DNA of 64,000 nt from Companilactobacillus kedongensis (GTDB taxonomy: Bacteria > Bacillota > Bacilli > Lactobacillales > Lactobacillaceae): assembly GCF_003946625.1 (NCBI RefSeq), contig NZ_RHOR01000002.1:62001-126000 (forward strand), written 5' to 3'. The translations under genes were made by a program, and so were the position numbers. Positions 40,672 through 48,922 of this stretch are shown here, piece after piece (the stretch's first letter is position 1; every line of letters starts with the position of its first letter). Below the pieces are notes generated by a model. It made no database searches, was not told the origin of the DNA, and saw only the letters and a program-made list of their open reading frames with translations.

Positions 40672-40706
40672 AAAAGGAGGGTATATATTATTCCCTCCTT
40701 TTATTG
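40672..40706 (+). terminator. Hairpin between prdB and prdD
   Basis: A perfect 10-bp stem AAAAGGAGGG/CCCTCCTTTT with an AT-rich loop and a short T-tail. It may terminate part of the transcripts or set an mRNA end so that prdCAB is made in excess over prdDEF. Confidence 0.6.
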
Positions 40707-40725
40707 TTAGTAAGGGGATTTTCAA

Positions 40726-41466
40726 ATGAATAAAAATACTCTAACTATAAATGCATTTTCAATGCAAGATGTCACAATTGGACCAAAGTATCATATAACA
40801 AATACCAGTCTAGAGATTCCAGATCATCCATTGTTTGATATTGACGATCGGTTAAAATCCATTAAGGTCAAACTAGTTGATCCCAAGGATTGCCATTTTA
40901 AAATAAATACAATTATGGATGTTATCCCAATTTCTACAAAGGTTTTGGGTAATATAGGCTACGGCATGTCAAACACACTGACTGGTGTCAGTGTGATTTT
41001 GACTGGTGCCGATGAAACTGGTGTGCAATTGCATGAATTTGGTTCTTCAAATGGCTATCTTGATGAAAAAATTAAATTTGATACAGATGGTACCCCTAGT
41101 TCTGATGATACGATCATCTTAATTGATGTGACTTTGAAATCAGACTTTGAGTTCAATCGTAAAACCTGTGAAATGGTGTTTAACAGTGCTGATCAGTTTT
41201 TACAACCGATCAGAGAAGAATTGAAAGTTATGAACGGTCGCAATGCTGCTGAAAGCTTTGAATATGAAGATATTAAACATCCGGGTAAGCCAAAAGTTGC
41301 TGTCGTAAAAGAGGTAGCTGGACAAGGTGCCATGTACGACAATATGGTTTTTGCAAAAGAGCCAGGCGGTATTGAAAAAGGTATATCCATTATTGATATG
41401 GACAATATGCCCATTCTACTTTCTGCGAATGAATACCGTGATGGTGCTATTCATGCCTTAGTTTAG
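40726..41466 (+). CDS. prdD: PrdD, paralogue of the PrdA large half
   Basis: 246 residues similar to the PrdA part before the processing site: IMDVIPISTKVLGNIGYG, FGSSNGYLDEK, VKEVAGQGAMYDN. It ends ...DGAIHALV and stops exactly where PrdA has its Thr-Cys cleavage site, so it makes no pyruvoyl group. PrdD and PrdE occur in clostridial prd clusters, role uncertain (accessory or structural). prdE follows after 11 bases. Confidence 0.9.
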   Translation: MNKNTLTINAFSMQDVTIGPKYHITNTSLEIPDHPLFDIDDRLKSIKVKLVDPKDCHFKINTIMDVIPISTKVLGNIGYGMSNTLTGVSVILTGADETGVQLHEFGSSNGYLDEKIKFDTDGTPSSDDTIILIDVTLKSDFEFNRKTCEMVFNSADQFLQPIREELKVMNGRNAAESFEYEDIKHPGKPKVAVVKEVAGQGAMYDNMVFAKEPGGIEKGISIIDMDNMPILLSANEYRDGAIHALV

Positions 41467-41477
41467 GAGGTAGTGAA

Positions 41478-41957
41478 ATGGGTATTGGACCTTCAACAAA
41501 AGAAACAACTATGCATCATTTCCATGATCCACTAGTCAGAGTTGTAGCAAGCGACCCTGATGTAGATTTTCAAGGAGTTATCCTCGTGGGAACACCTCAA
41601 GATAATTATCTAAAGAATCTGGTAGGTCGAAGAACTGCTTTTTGGCTCGAAGCTATGCGTACTAACGGAGCTATTATTTCAGCCGACGGTTGGGGAAATT
41701 CCGATGTGGATTTCATTAACACAATGACTGAGATAGGTGACAAAGGTATCAGTATAGTTGGGCTGAAGTTTATTGGTAAGCAAGCGGGATTTGTGGTCGA
41801 AAGCGAACACACAAAATTTGTATTAGATATCAATAAATCAAAAAGTGGAACTGAAACTGAAATTGTTGGTGACAATAATCTTAATGAAAAAGACGCTCAT
41901 AAAGCGTTGGGACTATTAAAATTAAAAATGAGAAAAGATGGACAAGTTCCAAAATAG
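41478..41957 (+). CDS. prdE: PrdE, paralogue of the PrdA small half
   Basis: 159 residues that start MGIGPSTKE where PrdA has CIGPASKE, i.e. at the cleavage position but with Gly in place of Cys. The rest matches the PrdA pyruvoyl subunit (VILVGTPQDNYLKN, TNGAIISADGWGNSDVDF). It probably pairs with PrdD. AGGAGG before the start. Function not established. Confidence 0.9.
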   Translation: MGIGPSTKETTMHHFHDPLVRVVASDPDVDFQGVILVGTPQDNYLKNLVGRRTAFWLEAMRTNGAIISADGWGNSDVDFINTMTEIGDKGISIVGLKFIGKQAGFVVESEHTKFVLDINKSKSGTETEIVGDNNLNEKDAHKALGLLKLKMRKDGQVPK

Positions 41958-41969
41958 GAGGAAAACATA

Positions 41970-42986
41970 ATGCAATTTAGTAGAAGCATGACTGCAATCG
42001 ATTCACATACAGCTGGAGAAGCAGCTAGAATTGTTACCGGTGGTATTCCAAAGCTAGTTGGTAACACAATCGCTGAGAAAAAGCAGTATTTGATCGACAA
42101 TTATGATGATATTAGAACATCACTCATGTTAGAGCCAAGAGGACATCATGAAATGTTCGGTGCTTTCTTACTTGAACCATGTAATCCAGAAGCCGACTTT
42201 GGTATCGTCTTCATGGATACTGGTGGTTACTTGAATATGTGTGGTCACAACACAATTGCTGCTGTTACAGCTATCGTTGAAACAGGTATGGTTGATGTTG
42301 AACCAGGCGCAACTGAAAAGAAGGTTGTCTTAGACACACCTGCTGGATTAGTTCACGCTGTTGCACATCTAAAAGAAGGACTACAAGTAGAAAGCGTTTC
42401 ATTCCAAAACGTACCATCATTCCTATACAAGAAAGACGTTAAAGTAAATGTTCCTGATATTGGGGAAATTACTTTGGACATCTCATTTGGTGGAAGTTTC
42501 TTCGCAATTTTACCAGTTTCAGAAATTAATGAAAAAATTGAAACAAGTAATTCACAAAAATTAGCAGATGTAGGTATGAAGATCTTGCACGCTGTTAATG
42601 ATCAAGTTGAGATTCAACATCCAACTTTGGACCACATTAAGACAGTTGATTTAGTTGAAATGTATGGCGAACCAAAAGATGAAGAATCAACACTTCAAAA
42701 TGTTGTTGTCTTTGGTGACGGACAAGTTGACCGCTCACCTTGTGGTACTGGTACAAGTGCTAAGATGGCTACATTACATGCTAGAGGAAAACTTGATATT
42801 GACGAGAAATTCGTTTATGAAAGTATTCTAGAAACAAAATTCTACGGCCGTGTTGTTAAGGAAGTAGAAGAGGGCGGACTACCAGCAGTAATTCCAGAAG
42901 TTACTGGTTCAGCCTGGATCACAGGATTTAATAATTTCATGTTCGACCCAACAGATCCATTGTCAAAAGGTTTCGAACTGAAGTAG
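41970..42986 (+). CDS. prdF: Proline racemase
   Basis: 338 residues. Both catalytic cysteines are present: MCGHNTIAA (residue about 91) and DRSPCGTGTSAKMA (about 255). It converts L-proline into D-proline, the PrdA/PrdB substrate. The N-terminal AIDSHTAGEAARIVTGG is typical. AGGAGG precedes the ATG, and the gene is close to prdE and the permease. Confidence 0.95.
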   Translation: MQFSRSMTAIDSHTAGEAARIVTGGIPKLVGNTIAEKKQYLIDNYDDIRTSLMLEPRGHHEMFGAFLLEPCNPEADFGIVFMDTGGYLNMCGHNTIAAVTAIVETGMVDVEPGATEKKVVLDTPAGLVHAVAHLKEGLQVESVSFQNVPSFLYKKDVKVNVPDIGEITLDISFGGSFFAILPVSEINEKIETSNSQKLADVGMKILHAVNDQVEIQHPTLDHIKTVDLVEMYGEPKDEESTLQNVVVFGDGQVDRSPCGTGTSAKMATLHARGKLDIDEKFVYESILETKFYGRVVKEVEEGGLPAVIPEVTGSAWITGFNNFMFDPTDPLSKGFELK

Positions 42987-42999
42987 AGGAGGAAACGCC

Positions 43000-43875
43000 G
43001 TGGTTTTAGTTGTACAAATTATTCTAGCAGTAGTATTAATCTACTTTGCTATCATATTTTTCGCAGATTATTATAAACACAGACATGAAAACGACGGTAA
43101 CATTGTTGTTGCCGGAGTTATCGGTGCAATTACCAATTTCTTAGATACATTAGGTATCGGAAGTTATGCACCTACGACCTTATTATTGAAGGTTACTAAA
43201 TTTTTGAAATCAGATAAACTGATTCCTGGTACACTTACAGTTGCCTGTACCATTCCAGTTATCACAGAGGCATTTCTATTTATTGATGCCATTAAAATGG
43301 AAGGTGCAACCTTGTTATCAATGGTTGCCGCAGCTGCTATTGGATCATTCACTGGTTCAAAGATCATGACAAAATTCAATGAAAAAATCATTAGAATTAT
43401 CATGGGTATTGCGCTATTCTTAACGGCTATCTTAATGTTACTATCACAACTAGGTGTCATCAGTGCTTTAGGTGCTGGTAATACAGCCCTTGGACTTCAC
43501 GGTAGTAAATTAGTTATTGCTGTTGTTGTTAACTTTATTTTGGGTGCACTTATGACAGCCGGTGTTGGTTTGTACGCACCATGTATGGCCCTAGTTTATA
43601 TGTTAGGAATGAACCCAGCCGTTGCATTCCCAATCATGATGGCTTCATGTGCTGTGCTTATGCCAGTTGCAAGTAGAGAATTCGTTAAATCAGGTGACTA
43701 CAATAGACGTGGTAGTATGGGTATCACAATTGGCGGTATTATCGGTGTTGTAATTGCCGTAACATTCGTTAAGAGTCTTGACCTAACTGTTCTAACATGG
43801 CTTATTATTGTTGTTGTTACATATACTGGTCTATCAATGCTTTATCAAGGTATCAGACAAAAGAACGCGGCTTAG
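43000..43875 (+). CDS. TauE/SafE family membrane permease
   Basis: 291 residues with about eight hydrophobic segments in two related halves. It belongs to the TauE/SafE (formerly DUF81) family, which moves sulfite, sulfoacetate and other small anions. The start is GTG after AGAGGAGG. It lies between prdF and selD, so it may import a selenium species (selenite is a sulfite analogue) or move a product of proline reduction. A selenium role is inference from position. Confidence 0.82.
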   Translation: MVLVVQIILAVVLIYFAIIFFADYYKHRHENDGNIVVAGVIGAITNFLDTLGIGSYAPTTLLLKVTKFLKSDKLIPGTLTVACTIPVITEAFLFIDAIKMEGATLLSMVAAAAIGSFTGSKIMTKFNEKIIRIIMGIALFLTAILMLLSQLGVISALGAGNTALGLHGSKLVIAVVVNFILGALMTAGVGLYAPCMALVYMLGMNPAVAFPIMMASCAVLMPVASREFVKSGDYNRRGSMGITIGGIIGVVIAVTFVKSLDLTVLTWLIIVVVTYTGLSMLYQGIRQKNAA

Positions 43876-43930
43876 TTTTTAAATTGAGGTTTCTATTGAG
43901 GTTTTATTAAATTATACGGAGGGGATTATT

Positions 43931-44953
43931 ATGGATACAGCTGATAGATTGATTGTTTGTGGTGGATGTAATGCTAAACTTGGTCCCGGAAAATTAGAGA
44001 ACATTTTAAAGGATCTACATCAAGATAAAAAACCAAATGTAATGGTTGATTTTGAAACAACAGATGATGCTGCTATTTTAAAAATAAATGATGACACTGC
44101 AATTATTCAAACAATTGATTTCTTCCCTTCAATGGTAAGTGATCCGTATCTATTCGGACAGATTGCTGCTACTAATGCTCTTAGTGATGTTTGGGCAATG
44201 GGTGGTTCAGTAGTTTCTGCTTTGAATATTGTCGGTTTCCCTGAGGAAATGAATCAATCTATTTTACACAAGATCCTAAAAGGTGGACTCGAAAAAGTAA
44301 CTGAAGCCGGTGGCTTCTTGGCGGGTGGTCATTCCATCCAAGATCACCGTCCAAAGTACGGACTTTCAGTTAATGGTATCGTTTCACCTAAGAAGGTTTT
44401 GAGAAATGATACGTGTAAATTAGGTGATGATCTGATTTTAACCAAACCTTTAGGTGTTGGTATTGTCACGACTGCATACGGAGCTGAACAAATCGGCGAA
44501 GAGGAATTTAATGAAGCCATTAAAAGTATGACGACATTAAATAAATACGCTGCTGAAATTATTAGAGATTATCCTGTAACAGCATGTACTGATATTACGG
44601 GATTTGGCCTCTTAGGCCACTTAAATGAATTTTTACATGACGAATATACTGCTGAACTAGATTCAACAAGTATTCCCATGATCCCCGCTGCATATGATTG
44701 TGCTGAAGAGCTATTAGTAACCGGTGGTGGCCAACGTAATCGTATCTTCTTAGATGGCAAGATCGACTTCACTTTCGATGATCCTGCACTTGAAGAAATT
44801 CTGTTTGATCCCCAGACATCAGGCGGTTTGATGTTCAGTGTAGATCCAAAATATACTGATGAAATATTAGACAAATTAAACCAGTTGGAGCTTCCCAGTG
44901 CAAAAATTGGTAAGATTGTACCGAAGGGTGATTCAGAGATCGTAGTTAAATAA
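43931..44953 (+). CDS. selD: Selenide, water dikinase
   Basis: 340 residues of the PurM/SelD fold. The catalytic motif near the N-terminus is CGGCNAKLGPG: Cys13 takes the place of the Cys/Sec residue and Lys16 the catalytic lysine; the protein is thus Cys-type. DDAAIL and FGQIAATNALSDVWAMGG bind metal/ATP. It makes selenophosphate from selenide and ATP. GGAGGGG precedes the ATG. A TTGAGG direct repeat lies in the 55-bp gap upstream. Confidence 0.95.
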   Translation: MDTADRLIVCGGCNAKLGPGKLENILKDLHQDKKPNVMVDFETTDDAAILKINDDTAIIQTIDFFPSMVSDPYLFGQIAATNALSDVWAMGGSVVSALNIVGFPEEMNQSILHKILKGGLEKVTEAGGFLAGGHSIQDHRPKYGLSVNGIVSPKKVLRNDTCKLGDDLILTKPLGVGIVTTAYGAEQIGEEEFNEAIKSMTTLNKYAAEIIRDYPVTACTDITGFGLLGHLNEFLHDEYTAELDSTSIPMIPAAYDCAEELLVTGGGQRNRIFLDGKIDFTFDDPALEEILFDPQTSGGLMFSVDPKYTDEILDKLNQLELPSAKIGKIVPKGDSEIVVK

Positions 44954-44966
44954 GGAGAGTGTAATT

Positions 44967-45560
44967 TTGGAAAAAATTAATGCGTTAGATAAAGTTTGTC
45001 CAGCACCAATTATTATGGCAAAGAGAGCCTTGAAAGAAACTGATGAAGTTGAAATATTAGTAGACGATGATATGGCACCTCAAAATCTTAAGAAGTTAGC
45101 TGACCAAAAGAGCTACGACTATGATGTTAAAAAAGGTGATAATAATCAGTTCACTGTCACATTAAAGAAAACTGAAAAATCACATGATCAAGCCGAAAGT
45201 TCTTCCCTCAATGACCAAGGCAGTTCATATATCGTTGTGATCAATACAGACATCATGGGGCATGGAGACGATACCCTTGGTAAGAATCTCTTACATGGGT
45301 TCGTATCTTCATTAACTGAACAAGATGTTTTGCCTGATAAGATCCTTTGTTATAACGGTGGTGTAAAACTACTTGTTGAAGGATCAGATTATTTAACAGA
45401 CTTGAAGGCCCTTGAAGAAGCTGGCGTCCAAGTTATGGGATGCGGAGCATGTCTCGACTACTTCAACTTAAAAGATAAACTAGCTGTAGGTACTATCACC
45501 AATATGTTCAGTATTGTTGAAATGATGAGACAACAGAATCGTATCGTAAGACCAGATTAG
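44967..45560 (+). CDS. yedF: YedF-type selenium-metabolism protein (TusA-like plus DsrE-like)
   Basis: 197 residues in two parts. The N-terminal TusA-like domain has KVCPAPIIMAKRAL (CPxP motif); the C-terminal DsrE/DsrF-like domain has VMGCGACLDYF. This fusion is widely linked to selD and is thought to carry reactive sulfur/selenium. The start is TTG with AAGGAGAG upstream. Confidence 0.88.
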   Translation: MEKINALDKVCPAPIIMAKRALKETDEVEILVDDDMAPQNLKKLADQKSYDYDVKKGDNNQFTVTLKKTEKSHDQAESSSLNDQGSSYIVVINTDIMGHGDDTLGKNLLHGFVSSLTEQDVLPDKILCYNGGVKLLVEGSDYLTDLKALEEAGVQVMGCGACLDYFNLKDKLAVGTITNMFSIVEMMRQQNRIVRPD

Positions 45561-45573
45561 AGGCTAAGATAAA

Positions 45574-45840
45574 ATGGAAACAAAATTTGGATTATTGACA
45601 TTTTCAACTACGCATCAGGCCATCGCAACAAACGAACTTTTAAAGAGTAAACAAGAGTTTGAAACCAGCATAATTTCGACACCTGGAAAGATTTCGGCTG
45701 GATGCGGTATGAGTGTCAGGTTCAATTATTCAGATAAAGATGCTATTTTGAAACTTTTAGCTGATGAAGATCTGCAGTTTCAAAACATCTATGTGGGAAC
45801 ACGTGTAGGTGTCAGAATCACTTACGAATTAGACGATTAA
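45574..45840 (+). CDS. DUF3343 putative Se/S carrier
   Basis: 88 residues. The single Cys is in GKISAGCGMSVRF, the signature of DUF3343 proteins found in Sec gene clusters and proposed as Se/S carriers. It lies between yedF and selB with gaps of about 12 bases. Confidence 0.85.
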   Translation: METKFGLLTFSTTHQAIATNELLKSKQEFETSIISTPGKISAGCGMSVRFNYSDKDAILKLLADEDLQFQNIYVGTRVGVRITYELDD

Positions 45841-45851
45841 AAGGAGTTATC

Positions 45852-47762
45852 ATGGAAACAATAGGTCAAGATCAAATAATTATAGCGACTGCAGGACATG
45901 TTGATCACGGTAAAACTACTTTAATCAAAGCTTTGACAGGAATCGATACTGATTCCACAGAAGCAGAAAAAAAGCGAGGCCTAACCATTAACTTGGGCTT
46001 CGCTTTTTTCGACTTACCGAATCATGAACAAGTAGGTATCGTTGATGTCCCTGGTCACGAAAAATTTCTAAAAAATATGATTGCAGGACTTAGTGGAATA
46101 GACTTAGTTCTCTTAGTTGTTGATGCCGCTGAAGGTATTATGCCTCAGACAATTGAGCACGTTGACATTATGTCATTACTTGGAATCGACAATTATATTG
46201 TTGTTTTGAGTAAGATCGATACAGTCGATGATGAGATGAAAGAGTTAGTTACAGAAGACGTTAAAGACTTCTTAGACAAACATAAAATCGATGCACCGAT
46301 CCTCGATGTTGATGCTATCAGTGGTACCGGTATGAAAGAATTGATCAAGGTTATGGATGAAAAAATTGAAAACATCGAAAAGCCTAAGGTCAATGATATT
46401 CCAAGAATCAATGTAGACCGTTCATTTTCTATCAAAGGCTTTGGTACGATCGTTACCGGAACACTGCTTGAAGGTGAATTGAATACTGATATGACTCTGG
46501 AAGCCTTTCCTAGCGGTAAACAAACTAAAATAAGAAATATCCAAGTTCACGATCGCAACGTAAAGCGTGCTGAACCCGGAACTAGAACAGCTATCAATTT
46601 GACGAATCTAAAGACATCCGAGATCCGCCGTGGGGATGTTTTGACACTTCCTGACAATATCAAGAAGACGTGGATGCTCGATGTTGACTATAAGATGTTG
46701 CCAGATAAGGATGCCAACTTACTAGGGTTGTGGACTCGTGTTCGTGTATATTTAGGTGCACGTGAGATCATTGCTCGAGTGGTTCCTTTAGGTATCGAAC
46801 AAATTGATGCTGATAAAGATAACTATCTCCAACTTCGTTTGGAAGAACCAGTTGCCGTCAAGAAGGGTGACCGTTATATTTTACGGACGTATTCACCTAT
46901 GGTTTTGATCGGTGGCGGTAGTGTGCTTGACCCTAATCCGGACAAGCATCGTCGTTTTAATGAAAAAGTATTGAAGCAATTATCAGTCAAAGCCTCTGGT
47001 AATCAAGAACAAATCGTCTTAGATTTCCTTGATAATTCGAGTGCTTTAGGATCAAAGATCCCTGAATTGGCAGACTATTTGAACTTATCCAATGATGATG
47101 TTCAAAAGATGATCAGTGATTTGGTAAAACAAAAAGAAGTTGTTAAGATATCTGGTTTGATCATCAAAAAGTCTAAACTAGAAGATTTCGATAAAGAAAT
47201 TCTCGACACACTTTGGAATTACCATAAAAAGAATCGCCTGCAAAAGGGGATGCCAAAAGAGGAATTGATCACTAAGTTCAAGATTTCAGTTGATGACAAT
47301 AAGATAATGGAAAAAATCTTAAAGAAGATGGCTGAATTAGGACAGATCAATATCTTAGGATCACTGATCGCTGCTGGTGACTTTGAGGTCAAATATAACA
47401 AGTATCAACAAAAGGCTCATGATGAAATTATTAGTGAGTTGAATAAATCACCATTGATGCCACCTAACTTTGATGATCTAATCGGATCTGATAAGACTAA
47501 GGAAGAAGTGCTTAAGGCTATTGAAGGTGAAGAGGTTCTTCGTTTAGGTGAAAAAAACGTTATGTTAAAATCCGCCTTTGACGAAGTGTCCAAGAAAGTC
47601 GTTGATTATTTGAAAGAAAATGAAACGATGACTTTGGCTGAATTCAGAGATTTAACTGGAGCTAGTCGTAAGTACGGAATGATGACACTTGAGTATATGG
47701 ACAAGTTAGGAATTACTCGTAGGAAAGAAAATATGAGAATTTTGGCAAAGAAGGAATTATAA
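45852..47762 (+). CDS. selB: Selenocysteine-specific elongation factor
   Basis: 636 residues. The GTPase domain has GHVDHGKTTLIKAL and DVPGHEKFLKNMIAG; EF-Tu-like domains 2-3 follow, then C-terminal winged helices (from about 380) that bind SECIS RNA. It brings Sec-tRNA to UGA codons on the ribosome. The ATG follows AAAGGAG. The stop overlaps the next gene by one base. Confidence 0.96.
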   Translation: METIGQDQIIIATAGHVDHGKTTLIKALTGIDTDSTEAEKKRGLTINLGFAFFDLPNHEQVGIVDVPGHEKFLKNMIAGLSGIDLVLLVVDAAEGIMPQTIEHVDIMSLLGIDNYIVVLSKIDTVDDEMKELVTEDVKDFLDKHKIDAPILDVDAISGTGMKELIKVMDEKIENIEKPKVNDIPRINVDRSFSIKGFGTIVTGTLLEGELNTDMTLEAFPSGKQTKIRNIQVHDRNVKRAEPGTRTAINLTNLKTSEIRRGDVLTLPDNIKKTWMLDVDYKMLPDKDANLLGLWTRVRVYLGAREIIARVVPLGIEQIDADKDNYLQLRLEEPVAVKKGDRYILRTYSPMVLIGGGSVLDPNPDKHRRFNEKVLKQLSVKASGNQEQIVLDFLDNSSALGSKIPELADYLNLSNDDVQKMISDLVKQKEVVKISGLIIKKSKLEDFDKEILDTLWNYHKKNRLQKGMPKEELITKFKISVDDNKIMEKILKKMAELGQINILGSLIAAGDFEVKYNKYQQKAHDEIISELNKSPLMPPNFDDLIGSDKTKEEVLKAIEGEEVLRLGEKNVMLKSAFDEVSKKVVDYLKENETMTLAEFRDLTGASRKYGMMTLEYMDKLGITRRKENMRILAKKEL

Positions 47763-48922
47763 TGATCTATTTTGATAATGCTGCAACTACTGCAATTAAA
47801 CCCAAAGAAGTCGGAGAGAGCGTTTCAAATGTTTTGGTAAGTGGTCTTTATGGTAATCCCGGTCGTGATTCATCTGAATTCAGTGTTAACAGTGGGGTTG
47901 TCGTTAATCAGACTAGAGACAAGCTTGTAAAGCTGTTTAATGTTCCATCCAATGATTTAGTCACATTTACGACTAATGTCACTGAGAGTCTTAATACAGT
48001 TTTGAAGGGTATCCTTAGGGAAGGTGACCATGTCATCACAACTGATTACGAGCACAATTCTGTTTTGAGACCTTTGGCTCAATTAAAAGAGAAACGAAAT
48101 GTTGACGTTGATTATGTAACTTTTGATAAAGAGACAGGGTTACTCTGTGTTGAAGATTTTGAAAAGTATTTGAAACCCAATACTAAAGCTGTTGTCTGCA
48201 ATAATGCATCAAATGTAACTGGCTATGTTTTGCCGATCAAACAGATCAGTGGGTTTTGTCAGAAGCATGATCTATTATTGATCGTTGATGCAGCTCAAAC
48301 AGCTGGAGTCGAAGACATCGATATTCAAAGAGATAAAATTGATGTTCTTTGCTTTACTGGTCACAAATCATTGTATGGGCCACAAGGTATTGGAGGGATC
48401 TGTTTTAGAAAGCCAATCGAAATTGAACCACTAAAGAGCGGTGGAACTGGAATTGATTCTTTCAACACGAGTATGCCTAAATTCTTCCCAACACGTCTTG
48501 AAGCGGGAACAATGAATGTGCCTGGTATCGTTGGCCTGTCAGCAGGTATAGATTACGTAAATAAAAAAGGTATTGATAATATTAAAAATTATATTAATGG
48601 TCTTGTTTCAAGAATCATGGAAACTTTACAACAATACCCAGAAATCAAGATCTATACTCCATTTAATGCTGAAATCACTGGTACAGTAGGTTTTAACATT
48701 GGTGATATTGATTCTGCTGAAGTCGGTCAGTGGCTTTGGGATAATTACCAAATTGCTACTAGACCTGGAGCTCACTGTGCTCCACGAGTTCATGAAAGAT
48801 ATGGCACAGTAGAACAAGGTATCGTTAGAATTTCATTGTCCAGTTTTAATAAGGATGAAGAAGTGGATACTTTCCTAAAAGCAATCAAAGAATTTATGGA
48901 TATTTATAGAAGGGGACTCTAA
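47762..48922 (+). CDS. Cysteine desulfurase / selenocysteine lyase family protein
   Basis: 386 residues of aminotransferase class V. The N-terminal IYFDNAATTAIKP, the PLP lysine in FTGHKSLYGPQG and the persulfide Cys in PGAHCAPRVHE are all present. Such genes often sit in sel clusters and may deliver sulfur or selenium to SelD. It overlaps both selB and selA by one base, so it is made in proportion to them. Confidence 0.9.
   Translation: MIYFDNAATTAIKPKEVGESVSNVLVSGLYGNPGRDSSEFSVNSGVVVNQTRDKLVKLFNVPSNDLVTFTTNVTESLNTVLKGILREGDHVITTDYEHNSVLRPLAQLKEKRNVDVDYVTFDKETGLLCVEDFEKYLKPNTKAVVCNNASNVTGYVLPIKQISGFCQKHDLLLIVDAAQTAGVEDIDIQRDKIDVLCFTGHKSLYGPQGIGGICFRKPIEIEPLKSGGTGIDSFNTSMPKFFPTRLEAGTMNVPGIVGLSAGIDYVNKKGIDNIKNYINGLVSRIMETLQQYPEIKIYTPFNAEITGTVGFNIGDIDSAEVGQWLWDNYQIATRPGAHCAPRVHERYGTVEQGIVRISLSSFNKDEEVDTFLKAIKEFMDIYRRGL

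Noticed and set aside
43931-44953. SelD as a third selenoprotein
   Set aside because: The catalytic position is a Cys codon (CGGCNAK) and there is no in-frame UGA.
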